This document shows positions 9,181-18,468 of a stretch of 64,000 nucleotides of DNA, one piece after another. The notes under the pieces are model-generated. The model saw only the letters and a list, made by a program, of their open reading frames with translations, had not been told where the DNA came from and made no database searches. The position numbers were made by a program, and so were the translations under genes. The DNA lies in NCBI GenBank assembly GCA_018396995.1, contig JAGTQB010000003.1:32455-96454 (forward strand). The letters are read 5' to 3'. Positions within the stretch are counted from its first letter, which is position 1; every line of letters starts with the position of its first letter. This DNA comes from Candidatus Bathyarchaeota archaeon. Its GTDB lineage: Archaea; Thermoproteota; Bathyarchaeia; Bathyarchaeales; DTEX01.

Positions 9181-9603
9181 ATCTTTGGGTCCACATTTCC
9201 TCGCTTTTAAGTTCTGCAGACTCTTCTTTTTCGGGGTCTGGGTTAAGGGAGGAGATCTATGACTTCACTAGAAGGATTGAGTGTTATAGGCGGATTATCG
9301 CTGGGCTCAAGAGAATCCCACAATTAAAAGTCTCGAAAAATAAATAAACATATGAAGCAAGTAGGCGTCAATGTGCGCTAGGAGTCACCAGAACTGTTAT
9401 TGAACAGCAGTATGCTATGGGCGGCGAGATCGTAGCTAAAGCACCATTATCAGGGGCGTTCCTAACAAGCCAAACAGTAATGGTGATCATGGCAATAGAA
9501 GCCGAGCTTCGAGCGGCCAGCAAAATAATGAGTGAATGGGATCAGACCCAACCTATAGAAGCGAGCTTAAATATTTAATTAGACCAGCTAATTACAGTTT
9601 TAA
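9181..9603 (+). other. Intergenic stretch with two short coding-like remnants
   Basis: One plus-strand frame ends with REEIYDFTRRIECYRRIIAG and LKRIPQLKVSKNK (stop near 9348). Another, about 9385-9579, reads LGVTRTVIEQQYAMGGEIVA, then KAPLSGAFLTSQTVMVIM and AIEAELRAASKIMSEWDQ. Neither has a convincing start codon, and I recognise no family. They look like residues of lost genes downstream of tRNA-Ala, a common insertion site, but no integrase or attachment repeat is visible. Confidence 0.35.
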
Positions 9604-10452
9604 TTAAACCCCCATGTAGACTTCTATTTGGAGTTGTTTGGCTGTTTCTATGGCGTCTTCGTCGGCGTATGGTGTCACAATTATTAGTCTAGAAGGCTTT
9701 TTCCCCTCAACTTTCTCGTAGAATTCAGCTTTGCGCTTAAAGGCGTGGGCGTCCGCTCGGCTAATATGCGACTTAACCTCGATAAGAATTATTTTATCGT
9801 CGCGTACCGCTACATCTACATCTATTGTGCTTGGGTGTCCGAATACGTAGCCATCCTCATCCCATCTAACCCACTTCTCAACCTTTAAGCCTAGCTCCTT
9901 CTCGGCTACTCCTCTAAGTCCCTCTCTAAAGGCTTGCTCGCTTATAATGCCCCATCTGGCGCCTAAGGCATCGATATGCCTCCTAAGTAGATTGAAGCCC
10001 TCAATCATGTCAGCCCTAAGCTTAGCGAGCTCCTCATCATGCCTCCTAAAGCCAGCTATCATATCCTCCCTCAATCTATTCGTCTCCTCTCTAAGCTTGG
10101 CAATCTCATCCCAAACTCTGGCAAACTCCTCGTCGTGTCTCCTAAAGCCCTCAACCATATCCTCCCTCAATCTATTCATGTCCTCTCTAAGCTTAACTAG
10201 CTCGGCTTCTATGCTGATGAACCTCTTAGAATCCTCCTCAGACTTCCTGTTGAAGTCTTCTCTAAGCTTATTGAAGTCTTCTCTTAGCCTCACTAGCTCA
10301 GCCTCACTCCTATCAAGCCTACGGAGAATCTCCTCAAGCCCAAGTAAGCCCGCTACCGCATAGCGGAACTCCACATCCTCCCTAAGCAAAGCGAAGAACT
10401 TAGCCTTGAGCTCGCTAATCTCCATCCTGCGCCCACACCCGCTAACATTCAT
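9604..10452 (-). CDS. Coiled-coil protein with C-terminal PD-(D/E)XK nuclease-like domain (DUF3782 type)
   Basis: This 282-residue protein has a long heptad-rich coiled coil (about 45-165) built from repeats of the form LREDMxxLREDMxxGFRRHDEE. The C-terminal domain reads STIDVDVAVRDDKIILIEVK with a conserved EVKSH, which matches the PD-(D/E)XK fold: the Asp and the E-x-K triad are present. Such proteins are common, often in many copies, in hyperthermophilic and TACK archaea. Their substrate is unknown; DNA end processing or a mobile-element role has been proposed on fold grounds only. An internal Met10 (MEISELKAKF) is an equally good start. It stands alone between decayed sequence and a transport gene. 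Confidence 0.8.
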   Translation of the reverse strand: MNVSGCGRRMEISELKAKFFALLREDVEFRYAVAGLLGLEEILRRLDRSEAELVRLREDFNKLREDFNRKSEEDSKRFISIEAELVKLREDMNRLREDMVEGFRRHDEEFARVWDEIAKLREETNRLREDMIAGFRRHDEELAKLRADMIEGFNLLRRHIDALGARWGIISEQAFREGLRGVAEKELGLKVEKWVRWDEDGYVFGHPSTIDVDVAVRDDKIILIEVKSHISRADAHAFKRKAEFYEKVEGKKPSRLIIVTPYADEDAIETAKQLQIEVYMGV

Positions 10453-10546
10453 AGAATATTATTATGATGACCTATCCATATATGTTATTCTTAAGCCTAA
10501 GCTTTAAAGCCACCTTATCCTAAAGATCTTGACTAATTTATTATTG

Positions 10547-10582
10547 ATGCTAATTCTAACTGGAGACTGTTAGAATTAGCAT
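10547..10582. repeat. Perfect 14-bp inverted repeat upstream of the binding-protein gene
   Basis: ATGCTAATTCTAAC and its exact reverse complement GTTAGAATTAGCAT are separated by eight bases. It lies about 210 bp upstream of the substrate-binding protein start, inside a gene-free stretch (10453-10790) that shows nothing else clear. It could be a terminator-like hairpin, an operator or a relic terminal repeat. A second, AT-rich perfect palindrome lies just downstream of the same gene (12159-12190). Confidence 0.6.
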
Positions 10583-10790
10583 GGGATGCGGGATTCATTA
10601 TTTGCAACTCGTTAACCCATTTAGAAGCTCCTTAAACTTCCCCTCTTGACAATTATTTTATCATGGCCTGACTTAGGCATATTTTACTAGCCTATACATT
10701 AGATTTATGGTATCTCAGCCTAATGAAGGTGTATAGAACATAAAAAAGGCTTAAATAAATATCGAGACTACACTAGTATTGAGGGATATT

Positions 10791-12116
10791 ATGTTATATT
10801 TGAATGAAAGATCTATTAGTAGACTGCAGGCAATAGTAATTGTTGCTGTTGTGGTTATTGCGGCTGTAGTAGGAATGCTTTACTACTTCTTGTATTATTT
10901 GCCTACTCAGCGAATAGCCGCTTTACCAGCCAAAGAGAAAATAACTATTGGAATAGCTCAGTCTTTGTCCGGGCCTATTTCTGCCCAGGTGATGATGTGG
11001 CATAGTCATTATAAGTGGATTATTGAGGATTATAATGCTAAAGGAGGGCTTTATATCCCTGAGTATGGCAAGAAGCTCCCAATAACTTACATAGAGTATG
11101 ATGATGAGAGTGACATTCATAAGATGCTTATGTTGACTGAGAAGCTTATACTTATAGACAAAGTTGATTTAATTTTTGCACCATGTACCACGGGCTTCAT
11201 CTATGCTGCTTCATCGCTTTATGAGAAATACCATTACCCAGTAATAGCTCTCACTTATGGCTCGCAGGCAGGAGCGGAAAAAATGAAGAGGGGTGAACTT
11301 AAATACCTCTTCCAAACCCTTGCCTCCCCCTCTGAAGTCGGTGAAGCGGTATGCGGGCTCCTTGAATATGTGAGGGATAGGTATGGCCCTCTTGGTAACA
11401 TTGGGATACTCTATCATTTAGATCAACACGGTATAGAGCATGCGGCAGCAATTGTTGGTAGTCTCTCACTCAAAGGGTTCAGTATAACCATGTATGAGAG
11501 CTATCCGTTCATGACTACAGAGTTTAAACCATTAATATCGAAATTAATGGAGGCAAATGTGGAGACAGTTATTTTATGTGGTTATGAGGGTGCCTTCTTC
11601 GTGAGAGATGCTATGGCAATGAGGTATAATCCAAAATTCTTGTTGCTTGGTCCATCAGGAGTAGAGACTCCAGGAATGGCTTTTGGTCCCCTTGGTTTTA
11701 CATTAGATCAGATTAAAGGGATAATGCTTTATATAGGGCCATCCGCATCTTACACTGAAAATGATTTTTTAAAACAGTGGGCTGAAGAGCATAAGGAGCG
11801 ATCTCGCGCGATATACCGCAATGAATATGGCTACCCATATCCTCCATCAGCAACATTCTACGCTGGTTTACAGTGTCTCTTTGAAGCGGTCCAAAAAGTT
11901 GGTCTTGATAAGGAGAAAATAATGGAGACTCTTAGAACAGAATATTTTAACACCATACTGGGTAAAATGCGTTTCCGGCCTGGATATTCCCCAGAGACCG
12001 AGTTGGGAGGAGGAATTATAGAACAGTGGCAGTATAGACCCATAATGGATGTCATCTGGCCCTTAAAGGCTAAATCGGCGGATATAATTTACCCGAAACC
12101 TTCATGGCCAAGCTAA
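10791..12116 (+). CDS. Branched-chain amino acid-type ABC substrate-binding protein (LivK family)
   Basis: This protein of about 441 residues begins with a basic stretch and one hydrophobic helix (IVIVAVVVIAAVVGMLYYF), serving as a signal anchor. The binding domain follows: KITIGIAQSLSGPISAQ, INA-like DYNAKGG, the first-lobe segment KVDLIFAPCTTGF, and a C-terminal FYAGLQCLFEAVQKVG. It should capture a solute outside the cell for an ABC importer, although no permease or ATPase genes are adjacent. I place the start at ATG 10791 because GAGGG lies five bases upstream; a TTG at 10779 is also in frame. It is full length, unlike the truncated copy at 6609-7469. The ligand cannot be read from sequence. 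Confidence 0.87.
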   Translation: MLYLNERSISRLQAIVIVAVVVIAAVVGMLYYFLYYLPTQRIAALPAKEKITIGIAQSLSGPISAQVMMWHSHYKWIIEDYNAKGGLYIPEYGKKLPITYIEYDDESDIHKMLMLTEKLILIDKVDLIFAPCTTGFIYAASSLYEKYHYPVIALTYGSQAGAEKMKRGELKYLFQTLASPSEVGEAVCGLLEYVRDRYGPLGNIGILYHLDQHGIEHAAAIVGSLSLKGFSITMYESYPFMTTEFKPLISKLMEANVETVILCGYEGAFFVRDAMAMRYNPKFLLLGPSGVETPGMAFGPLGFTLDQIKGIMLYIGPSASYTENDFLKQWAEEHKERSRAIYRNEYGYPYPPSATFYAGLQCLFEAVQKVGLDKEKIMETLRTEYFNTILGKMRFRPGYSPETELGGGIIEQWQYRPIMDVIWPLKAKSADIIYPKPSWPS

Positions 12117-12158
12117 CAACATATACTAACCTTCCTTTACCTATCACTTTCTTCTTTT

Positions 12159-12190
12159 TTATACTAAAATTTGACTAAATTTTAGTATAA
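12159..12190. repeat. Perfect 14-bp inverted repeat downstream of the binding-protein gene
   Basis: TTATACTAAAATTT and its exact reverse complement AAATTTTAGTATAA flank a GACT loop, 43 bp after the stop codon and next to a T-rich run. A terminator hairpin is the simplest reading. The rest of the gap to 12452 holds no recognisable gene. Confidence 0.6.
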
Positions 12191-12452
12191 GCCTCAGAAT
12201 TTGCTTAAAATTTAGAATAAGTATACGTTTTTTGCATAAGCATCTTAAGTATCATAATGATAACCTCTTCATTTGTGCTGTTTTTCTCAGTTTAACAGAT
12301 AGGCTTAACCCAATCGAATTAAGTTGTGCTAAAGAAGGGATTGTTGTGGGAGGAAGAAACATTTGGGGATACAAAAAGCTTATCTTACAATGTTGGAAGT
12401 TTAAGAGAATAAATTCGGCCACTGGAACGATAAGGTAAAATGCGTTAGTGGG

Positions 12453-13685
12453 GTGGAAAAGGGGCTGATGTTGAAGGGGATCGAGAGGAGGATCAAGATC
12501 GTGATATTAACGCAGAGTATATATAGCTTCGTTACACAAATCTTGATTCAATATAATGTGCTTTTTGCTCAAGCTTTGGGTGCTAGTGGGACCGATATAG
12601 GTCTAATCTCCCTAATTAACGCTCTTGTATTGTTCCTTTGTTCACCTCTCCTTGGGAGGATGATTGAGAAACACTTTATGAAGAAGGTTATGCTTCTGGG
12701 CTTAGTTTGTGATATGATTGCCATATTCCTCTTCATTATAGCGAATGAGTGGCGTATGCTTATACCCGCATTTGCCATATGCATCATGCTTTTTAGGCAA
12801 ATAGCCTTCGCAGACATGGTTCTCATCACCTTCACAGCACCCCAAAAGAGAGCCACGCTCATGGGCTTCTCAAGGATACTATGGGGCGTAAGCATGATCT
12901 TAGCCTCACCCATAGCAGCCTCAATCGTCACGTATTTCGGCGGAATAAATGTAAATGGCATTCGACCCCTATACTACATTTGTCTCGCTCTGCTCCTAGT
13001 AACTTCCTTCATATTGTATAAAGGGCTCGATGATTTCTTCATTTCAAATGATTTTGAGAAGAGTAGTGGCCTCCGCAATTTATTCAAGGAGTATTGGAAG
13101 TTAATTAAGACTGAGTTTCACCTCAAATATTGGTTTATAGTTAGGTTTTTCCGTGGTGGTTCACTAAATCTAGCGATGACATTCGCTCCAATATGGATCG
13201 TTAACGTCAAGGGCGCAACAGCCATTATGTTCGGCACATTAACGGCAATATCAACCATATGCGGGCTACTCACACAGTTTCCAGTGGGTAAGCTTGCGGA
13301 CAAGTTTGGGAGGAAGAAGACCTTCATTCTATTCAACGCATTTTACTGCATCGGACTAATTACGTTAGCGTTCGCCCCCTCATTCGAGTACCTGATGTTA
13401 GCTAGCATTCTGGGAATAGGTATTGGGGGCTTGGAGGGAGGGGGGATAGGCGGCGCATCAATAATACCATTTATAGCCATGTGGTGGGAGTCCGTTCCAT
13501 CAAAGAGTAGGGGCAAACTATATGGATTTGAGGGCATGATAATGGCTGCAGCGAGGCTCTTCATATCGCTCGGAGGCATTCTATGGGACCACGGTCTAAA
13601 AACCTTGGTTATATTGATCCCAGCTCTAGCGGAGCTTCTAATAACCATCCCATTAATCTCTCGCCTTCCAGAAAAGCGTGAGTGA
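12453..13685 (+). CDS. MFS transporter
   Basis: This 410-residue twelve-helix carrier has MFS loops PLLGRMIEKHFMKKV and PVGKLADKFGRKKT at the usual places in the two halves. It is a paralogue of the protein at 7607-8866, sharing the GGGIGGASIIPF segment and the C-terminal SRLPEK end. Its start is uncertain: GTG 12453 is in frame, and ATG 12468 with AGGGG three bases before it is an alternative. The neighbour downstream, in convergent orientation, is a HemL-like aminotransferase. The substrate is unknown. Confidence 0.85.
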   Translation: MEKGLMLKGIERRIKIVILTQSIYSFVTQILIQYNVLFAQALGASGTDIGLISLINALVLFLCSPLLGRMIEKHFMKKVMLLGLVCDMIAIFLFIIANEWRMLIPAFAICIMLFRQIAFADMVLITFTAPQKRATLMGFSRILWGVSMILASPIAASIVTYFGGINVNGIRPLYYICLALLLVTSFILYKGLDDFFISNDFEKSSGLRNLFKEYWKLIKTEFHLKYWFIVRFFRGGSLNLAMTFAPIWIVNVKGATAIMFGTLTAISTICGLLTQFPVGKLADKFGRKKTFILFNAFYCIGLITLAFAPSFEYLMLASILGIGIGGLEGGGIGGASIIPFIAMWWESVPSKSRGKLYGFEGMIMAAARLFISLGGILWDHGLKTLVILIPALAELLITIPLISRLPEKRE

Positions 13686-13712
13686 TATGCTTGTTGCCAT
13701 CCTATAGCAGTT

Positions 13713-15125
13713 TTATGTTCCTAATATGCCCTCGGATTTAAGCTCCCTTACAGCCTCATCAAACCTTTCTATTGTTACTTCAATATCCCTTCTTGTATGT
13801 GCCGTAGATAAAATGAACCTTGGGCCCATTGGATGTATTCCTCTATTTATGAGAGCCTTCTCAAGATAATGCGTAATCCTTCGGCTCTCACTAATCTTCT
13901 TCTGAAACCTAATGTAACTCTCGATGTCCGAGACTTCTAAATCCTCTCGGCTAATCTTAAAGCCTACGTTAATTATTGATGGAGTTGTGCTCCACGCAAG
14001 TCCCTCCACTCTATTATCCTCAATAGCTTCGTTTAAGCCCCGTCTCAGCATTTCACCCCTCCTATTGACTGTTGGGTGAGCTTTACCCTCAAGTATCAGC
14101 CCCAGGCATGCGTTGCCAGCGGCTGCGGAGACTGGATTAGCGTTAAATGTTCCGCGATGGCTTACGCGCCGTGTCTCTCCTCCCTCCCTAAACTCTAAGA
14201 GGCTCATATATTCCCTTCCTCCAGCGACAGCTCCGCCAGGGTATCCGCCAGCGAGTATTTTGCCGAGGGTTGCCATATCTGGTATAATATTATAGTGCTC
14301 CTGCGCCCCGCCAGGAGCATCCCTAAAGCCCGTGACGACTTCATCAAATATTAATATGACGTCGTTATCTCTAGTCACCCTCCTAAGGTCTTCAAGAAAG
14401 TCCCTTTTAGTTGGTATGAGTCCCATTAGGGCCCCACCGGGCTCCAGTATGACACATGCCACATCGCCCCGTTCAATAGTCTTCTCTACAGCCTCAATGT
14501 CGTTTGGCGGTAGTGCAATAGTGTTTCTACATATCTCTGGCGGTATGCCAATTGGGTACTCGCTAACAAGGGTGGATGAGTAATCGGGGTTATAATCGAT
14601 TATTGTATAATCAAGCCAACCATGAAAGTGTGACATAAACTTTATGACCCTTCTTTTCCCAGTGTATGCCCTTGCTATGCGGATCGCCATTAACGTTGCC
14701 TCCGTCCCAGAGTTTGTGAATTCTACTAAGCCTCCACGCGCGCATGGTATTAGGCGGGCGACCTTCTCGCCCCACTCTATCTCGAGCTCATGTGATGCAC
14801 CGTAATGCGTCCCTTTACGTATTTGCCCTATGGCCGCCCTTACTATGACTGGGTGGGCGTGACCGAAGATGAGTGCCCCATGCCCCATCCAATAGTCAAT
14901 ATATTCGTTTCCATCGACATCCCACTTCCTAGATCCCTTAGCCTTAACACAGTATATTGGCATCGGCTCAAAATATCTTGAGTCATGTGTAACGCCTCTG
15001 GCGAATATTTTTCTAGCCCTATTATAGAGATCCATTGATCTTGGATGCTTCTCTATGTACTCCAAGTCCACTTTATTTGAGGGTCTCCCCAGCAAACCCT
15101 TCTCCCCAAAATAATATACTCGCAA
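13713..15125 (-). CDS. Class III aminotransferase, glutamate-1-semialdehyde aminomutase-like
   Basis: This 470-residue PLP enzyme resembles HemL: VDGNEYIDYWMGHGALIFGH near the N-terminus, EFTNSGTEATLMAIRIARA for cofactor phosphate binding, the aspartate motif LIFDEVVTGFR, and the Schiff-base lysine in ATLGKILAGGYPGG. HemL makes 5-aminolevulinate for tetrapyrroles, but the extra N-terminal residues and the transport-rich context with no hem genes nearby suggest another omega-type aminotransferase or aminomutase. I am sure of the superfamily, not the substrate. The start is a TTG; the first residues are weakly supported. Confidence 0.82.
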   Translation of the reverse strand: MRVYYFGEKGLLGRPSNKVDLEYIEKHPRSMDLYNRARKIFARGVTHDSRYFEPMPIYCVKAKGSRKWDVDGNEYIDYWMGHGALIFGHAHPVIVRAAIGQIRKGTHYGASHELEIEWGEKVARLIPCARGGLVEFTNSGTEATLMAIRIARAYTGKRRVIKFMSHFHGWLDYTIIDYNPDYSSTLVSEYPIGIPPEICRNTIALPPNDIEAVEKTIERGDVACVILEPGGALMGLIPTKRDFLEDLRRVTRDNDVILIFDEVVTGFRDAPGGAQEHYNIIPDMATLGKILAGGYPGGAVAGGREYMSLLEFREGGETRRVSHRGTFNANPVSAAAGNACLGLILEGKAHPTVNRRGEMLRRGLNEAIEDNRVEGLAWSTTPSIINVGFKISREDLEVSDIESYIRFQKKISESRRITHYLEKALINRGIHPMGPRFILSTAHTRRDIEVTIERFDEAVRELKSEGILGT

Positions 15126-15245
15126 TAAGGAATTTTCTACTAATATGTTTGCATATGATTGTGAGTATTTGAAGTAGTGGGGTCTTCATTACCTCTGGAG
15201 TTTAGCGGCATATTTACAAATTTCCCATAATGCCCGTTATCTACA

Positions 15246-15288
15246 TATTTATATGTTTCCTACAAATCTAATTTGCTATTTGGGGGTG
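15246..15288 (+). promoter_or_regulatory. TATA-like box and ribosome site of the DUF4956-CotH-VTC operon
   Basis: A TATTTATAT box lies at 15246-15254 and a strong GGGGGTG ribosome site at 15282-15288, three bases before the ATG. This is the only obvious promoter before the three-gene cluster. Confidence 0.45.
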
Positions 15289-15291
15289 TAG

Positions 15292-15969
15292 ATGGGTTTT
15301 CTTGAGGATTTAGACAAATTATTGCGGGAGTTCTTATATCCATCAGTTGGCTTCTATGCTTTAACCGTCGAGCGAGTGCTACTAAGTTTAATCGTCACAT
15401 TCGGCCTGACACTATTCATTTGCTACGTGTACCGTAAAGCCTTCAGGGGAGTCATCTATACCAAGAACTTTAACCTTACGTTAGTGTTGGTTGGTCTAGT
15501 AGTTACATTGGTCACCATACCTATAAGCTCAAGCATAGCTCTCTCATTGGGGATGATCGGAGCCCTAAGTATAGTACGTTTTAGAACTGCAATTAAGGAT
15601 CCTGCGGAGATCGCCTTTACATTCTGGGCTATAGCCGTCGGGATAGCTAGCGGCGCGGCTCTCTATATGGTAGCTGTAATAGGTTCTCCGATAATTGGGC
15701 TATTTCTATTAGCACTCAGCAGAGCAAGGTTTCATGGTAGCGACCCATATCTACTAGTCGTCCATTATACGAATGAAGCTGAGAAAGCTCTTCAGCAAGC
15801 TCTTCCAAGGGGTAAGATTAGATCCCGAACTGTAACCCGTGATGGTGTGGAGCTAATGCTTGAAGTTCGGATGAAAGATAAGGAGGTAAGCCGAATAGAT
15901 GATCTTCTCAAAATTGAGGGCGTCAAAGACGTTTCATTAGTTAGCTATAGCGCTGACACTGCTCCCTGA
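15292..15969 (+). CDS. DUF4956-family membrane protein
   Basis: This 225-residue protein has four to five membrane helices in its first 150 residues (ERVLLSLIVTFGLTLFICYV, LTLVLVGLVVTLVTI, then the hallmark SLGMIGALSIVRFRTAIKDP, then AFTFWAIAVGIASGAALY) and a soluble C-terminal domain of about 80 residues. The family, DUF4956, is known mainly from bacteria, where it tends to neighbour CotH and VTC-domain genes, as it does here. Its function is unknown; a membrane scaffold or channel for a polyphosphate-like product is a guess. It is the first gene of a tight operon: nine bases separate its stop from the CotH start. Confidence 0.85.
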   Translation: MGFLEDLDKLLREFLYPSVGFYALTVERVLLSLIVTFGLTLFICYVYRKAFRGVIYTKNFNLTLVLVGLVVTLVTIPISSSIALSLGMIGALSIVRFRTAIKDPAEIAFTFWAIAVGIASGAALYMVAVIGSPIIGLFLLALSRARFHGSDPYLLVVHYTNEAEKALQQALPRGKIRSRTVTRDGVELMLEVRMKDKEVSRIDDLLKIEGVKDVSLVSYSADTAP

Positions 15970-15978
15970 GGTGGAAAA

Positions 15979-18468
15979 TTGAGGCAAGGTATGTTCAGAC
16001 GATATACGAAAACTACGTTGATAATTCTTCTCTCCGTTATTCTTCTATTTGCCATGCTTATTAGCTTTAACCCCGCCCAGAGTGAGACGCCTCCAAAAAA
16101 TAAGCTGCGATGGTGTGGCGAGAGTTATTTGAATGATCAAGCATCAGTCTTCTTCAATGACAGCTATATTCACGAGATCCGCTTATACTTTGATGATCCC
16201 AATTGGTATGATACCCTTTATGCAGCCCACGATAAAGACCGAAATACTAAGGATCCCTATTTCCCAGCCCGTTTTGTCTCTCATGGAATTGAAATTAAGC
16301 GTGTTGGTGTCCGCTTTAAGGGGTTCTCGACATTTGGCTTTGGTATGGAGGGATGGGTTAAGAAATCATTTCGAATAGACTTTAACTATTATGATAATGG
16401 AACCAAGCCTGAAACAACCTTCTTCGGTCTCAAAAAACTAGATCTTAATAATTTAGCCTTAGACCCAACACTCATGAAAGAAAAACTTTTCATGGATTTC
16501 GCCCGCAAATATGTGCCTGCTCCCCGTTCCGTCTACACACGCCTGTATATTAATGATGAATATTACGGCCTTTACCTGGCCGTGGAACACATAGACAATA
16601 CTTTCATTGAAACTCACTTCGGAGATTATAAGCACGGAAATATCTATAAGGCTGAGATGCTGGCAACCCTTTCATACTTTGGCCCGGACCCCAAACTTTA
16701 CTATGGATTTTATGAACTCAAAAATAATGAGGATATTAATGACTGGTCTGACTTAATTGAGTTGACAAGGGTGCTTACTTTAACGCCCTTGGAAGAGTTA
16801 CCTGAGAAACTTGAGCCAATTTTGGATGTTAAATCCGTCCTTTACACCCTCGCTCTCCTCGACCTGTTTGTAAACTTAGACTCCTATATTGGTAACGCGC
16901 GTAACTACTACCTCTACCGTAATGGTGAGTCTGGAAAATTCACAATGCTTTTGTGGGACGCTAATTTAGCCTTCGGATCCTTTTGGATAATGATGCCCAG
17001 AAATATAAGGGACCCCGCAGAATACGATGTTTTTCCACCAGCAACTCTGCAGCCCATTAGGCTTGAGTTCGTGCCCGGAGGAAAGCTTTCACTGCCTCCC
17101 CCGCCACCTGCAATTAACGAAATTAAAGACCCCTCAGCCCTAGTCAATCTGGTGCTGATAAAGAGAGTTTTGGCGGTAGAGTCTTATAAGAAAATTTATC
17201 TTCGAGCTCTCGCACAGATGCTTCGCGAAGGTTTTGATGCAGAGACCATAAGCGCTAGAATTCAGGAACTCGCATCGCTTATCAGAGACCACGTTTACAG
17301 CGACCCGTATCTATTAACCCCTGTCTCACAGTTCGAGCCCTCCCTTAAGGGGCTAATAGATTTTGTGAGGAGGAGAGCAGCCTACTTAAATTCCCGGCTA
17401 AACCAGTTTGCTGAAAAATCAGATCTGAAGATAAACGAGTTAATGGTTGTTAACAGTGGTACATTAGCCGACAATCATGGCGACTATGACCCATGGGTAG
17501 AAATCTATAATCTGGGTCCAGGTCTGGTGAAGACTATTAGCCAATCGCTGAAGAATCGATCGATAGTGAATATTTGCCTTTTTTTGACTGATGACCCATC
17601 AGTTCCGAATAAGTGGAGACTCCCCGATAGAAGCATAGATGACGGCGCTTTTATGATACTATGGCTTGATGGCGAGCCTCATGAGGGAGATGATCATGCT
17701 CCCTTCACTCTGAACCCGGCTGGGGGCAGCCTATATCTTTACATGAACGATACCTCAGGCTACACTCTAATTGACAGCGTATCCTATCCGAGCTCCGAGA
17801 CTGACACATCATTTGGTAGGTACCCGGATGGCGAGGGGAGCTGGCGCATATTGAGTGGTGGGCCAACTCCAGGGGGACCAAACGTGCACGTAGACCCAAC
17901 TCCAAAGGTGGTTATAAATGAGATTATGGCTAGAAACAGGAGGACCCTTAGGGGGCCTGATGGCACATACCCGGACTGGATAGAGCTTTATAACGCTGGC
18001 GATACGCCAGTAGACTTGAGCGGCATGTACTTAACCGATGATCTAAGAAAACCTAGAAGGTTTCGCTTTCCAGAGGGCGTTGTTTTGGGTCCTGGTGAGT
18101 TCCTAGTTATATGGGCTGATGCATCCTTAGACCAGGTTGGAATTCATACTGGTTTCGCCCTTAAAGGGGATGGTGAAGAGCTGGCGCTAATTGCTAGGGA
18201 TGGGCGGACAGTAATAGACCACGTGGTTTTTGGGAAGCAGAGACCTGACGTCTCATATGGTAGGTACCCGGATGGCGGCCCAGATTGGGATTACCTTATA
18301 CAGCCCACCCCTGGTAAACCGAATATAAAGGTCACGAATTTGGGGCAATCTTCTTTGTGGTCAATTATGCTGCTCATAGGGTTAGCTGTTGCCATATGTC
18401 TGCCATTCTTCCTTTTGAGGGAGAAGGAGGGTTACAATGGAGGTGCGGAGAAGACACCTAAGATATGA
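15979..18468 (+). CDS. Exported CotH-domain protein with two lamin-tail domains and C-terminal membrane anchor
   Basis: This 829-residue protein starts with a signal peptide (basic start, TLIILLSVILLFAMLISF, then SFNPAQS). A CotH domain spans about 45-430, with VRFKGFSTFGFGMEGWVKKS, FFGLKKLDLNN, YGLYLAVEHIDNTF and LLWDANLAFGSF. In most CotH proteins the last motif reads WDxDxAFG; here the second Asp is Asn. Two lamin-tail-like beta domains follow, at about 482-620 (INELMVVNSGTLADNHGDYD) and 643-780 (INEIMARNRRTL, then PDWIELYNAG), and then one membrane helix near 792-815. CotH of Bacillus is an atypical protein kinase of spore coat; here an extracellular kinase or carbohydrate-linked role is inferred. 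TTG start: GAGGTGG lies just upstream. Confidence 0.88.
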   Translation: MRQGMFRRYTKTTLIILLSVILLFAMLISFNPAQSETPPKNKLRWCGESYLNDQASVFFNDSYIHEIRLYFDDPNWYDTLYAAHDKDRNTKDPYFPARFVSHGIEIKRVGVRFKGFSTFGFGMEGWVKKSFRIDFNYYDNGTKPETTFFGLKKLDLNNLALDPTLMKEKLFMDFARKYVPAPRSVYTRLYINDEYYGLYLAVEHIDNTFIETHFGDYKHGNIYKAEMLATLSYFGPDPKLYYGFYELKNNEDINDWSDLIELTRVLTLTPLEELPEKLEPILDVKSVLYTLALLDLFVNLDSYIGNARNYYLYRNGESGKFTMLLWDANLAFGSFWIMMPRNIRDPAEYDVFPPATLQPIRLEFVPGGKLSLPPPPPAINEIKDPSALVNLVLIKRVLAVESYKKIYLRALAQMLREGFDAETISARIQELASLIRDHVYSDPYLLTPVSQFEPSLKGLIDFVRRRAAYLNSRLNQFAEKSDLKINELMVVNSGTLADNHGDYDPWVEIYNLGPGLVKTISQSLKNRSIVNICLFLTDDPSVPNKWRLPDRSIDDGAFMILWLDGEPHEGDDHAPFTLNPAGGSLYLYMNDTSGYTLIDSVSYPSSETDTSFGRYPDGEGSWRILSGGPTPGGPNVHVDPTPKVVINEIMARNRRTLRGPDGTYPDWIELYNAGDTPVDLSGMYLTDDLRKPRRFRFPEGVVLGPGEFLVIWADASLDQVGIHTGFALKGDGEELALIARDGRTVIDHVVFGKQRPDVSYGRYPDGGPDWDYLIQPTPGKPNIKVTNLGQSSLWSIMLLIGLAVAICLPFFLLREKEGYNGGAEKTPKI

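Noticed and set aside
9096-9347. 83-codon frame over tRNA-Ala
   Set aside because: Its first third is the tRNA sequence itself (SSAWYERLICNQEVAGSNPA is a classic tRNA translation artefact).
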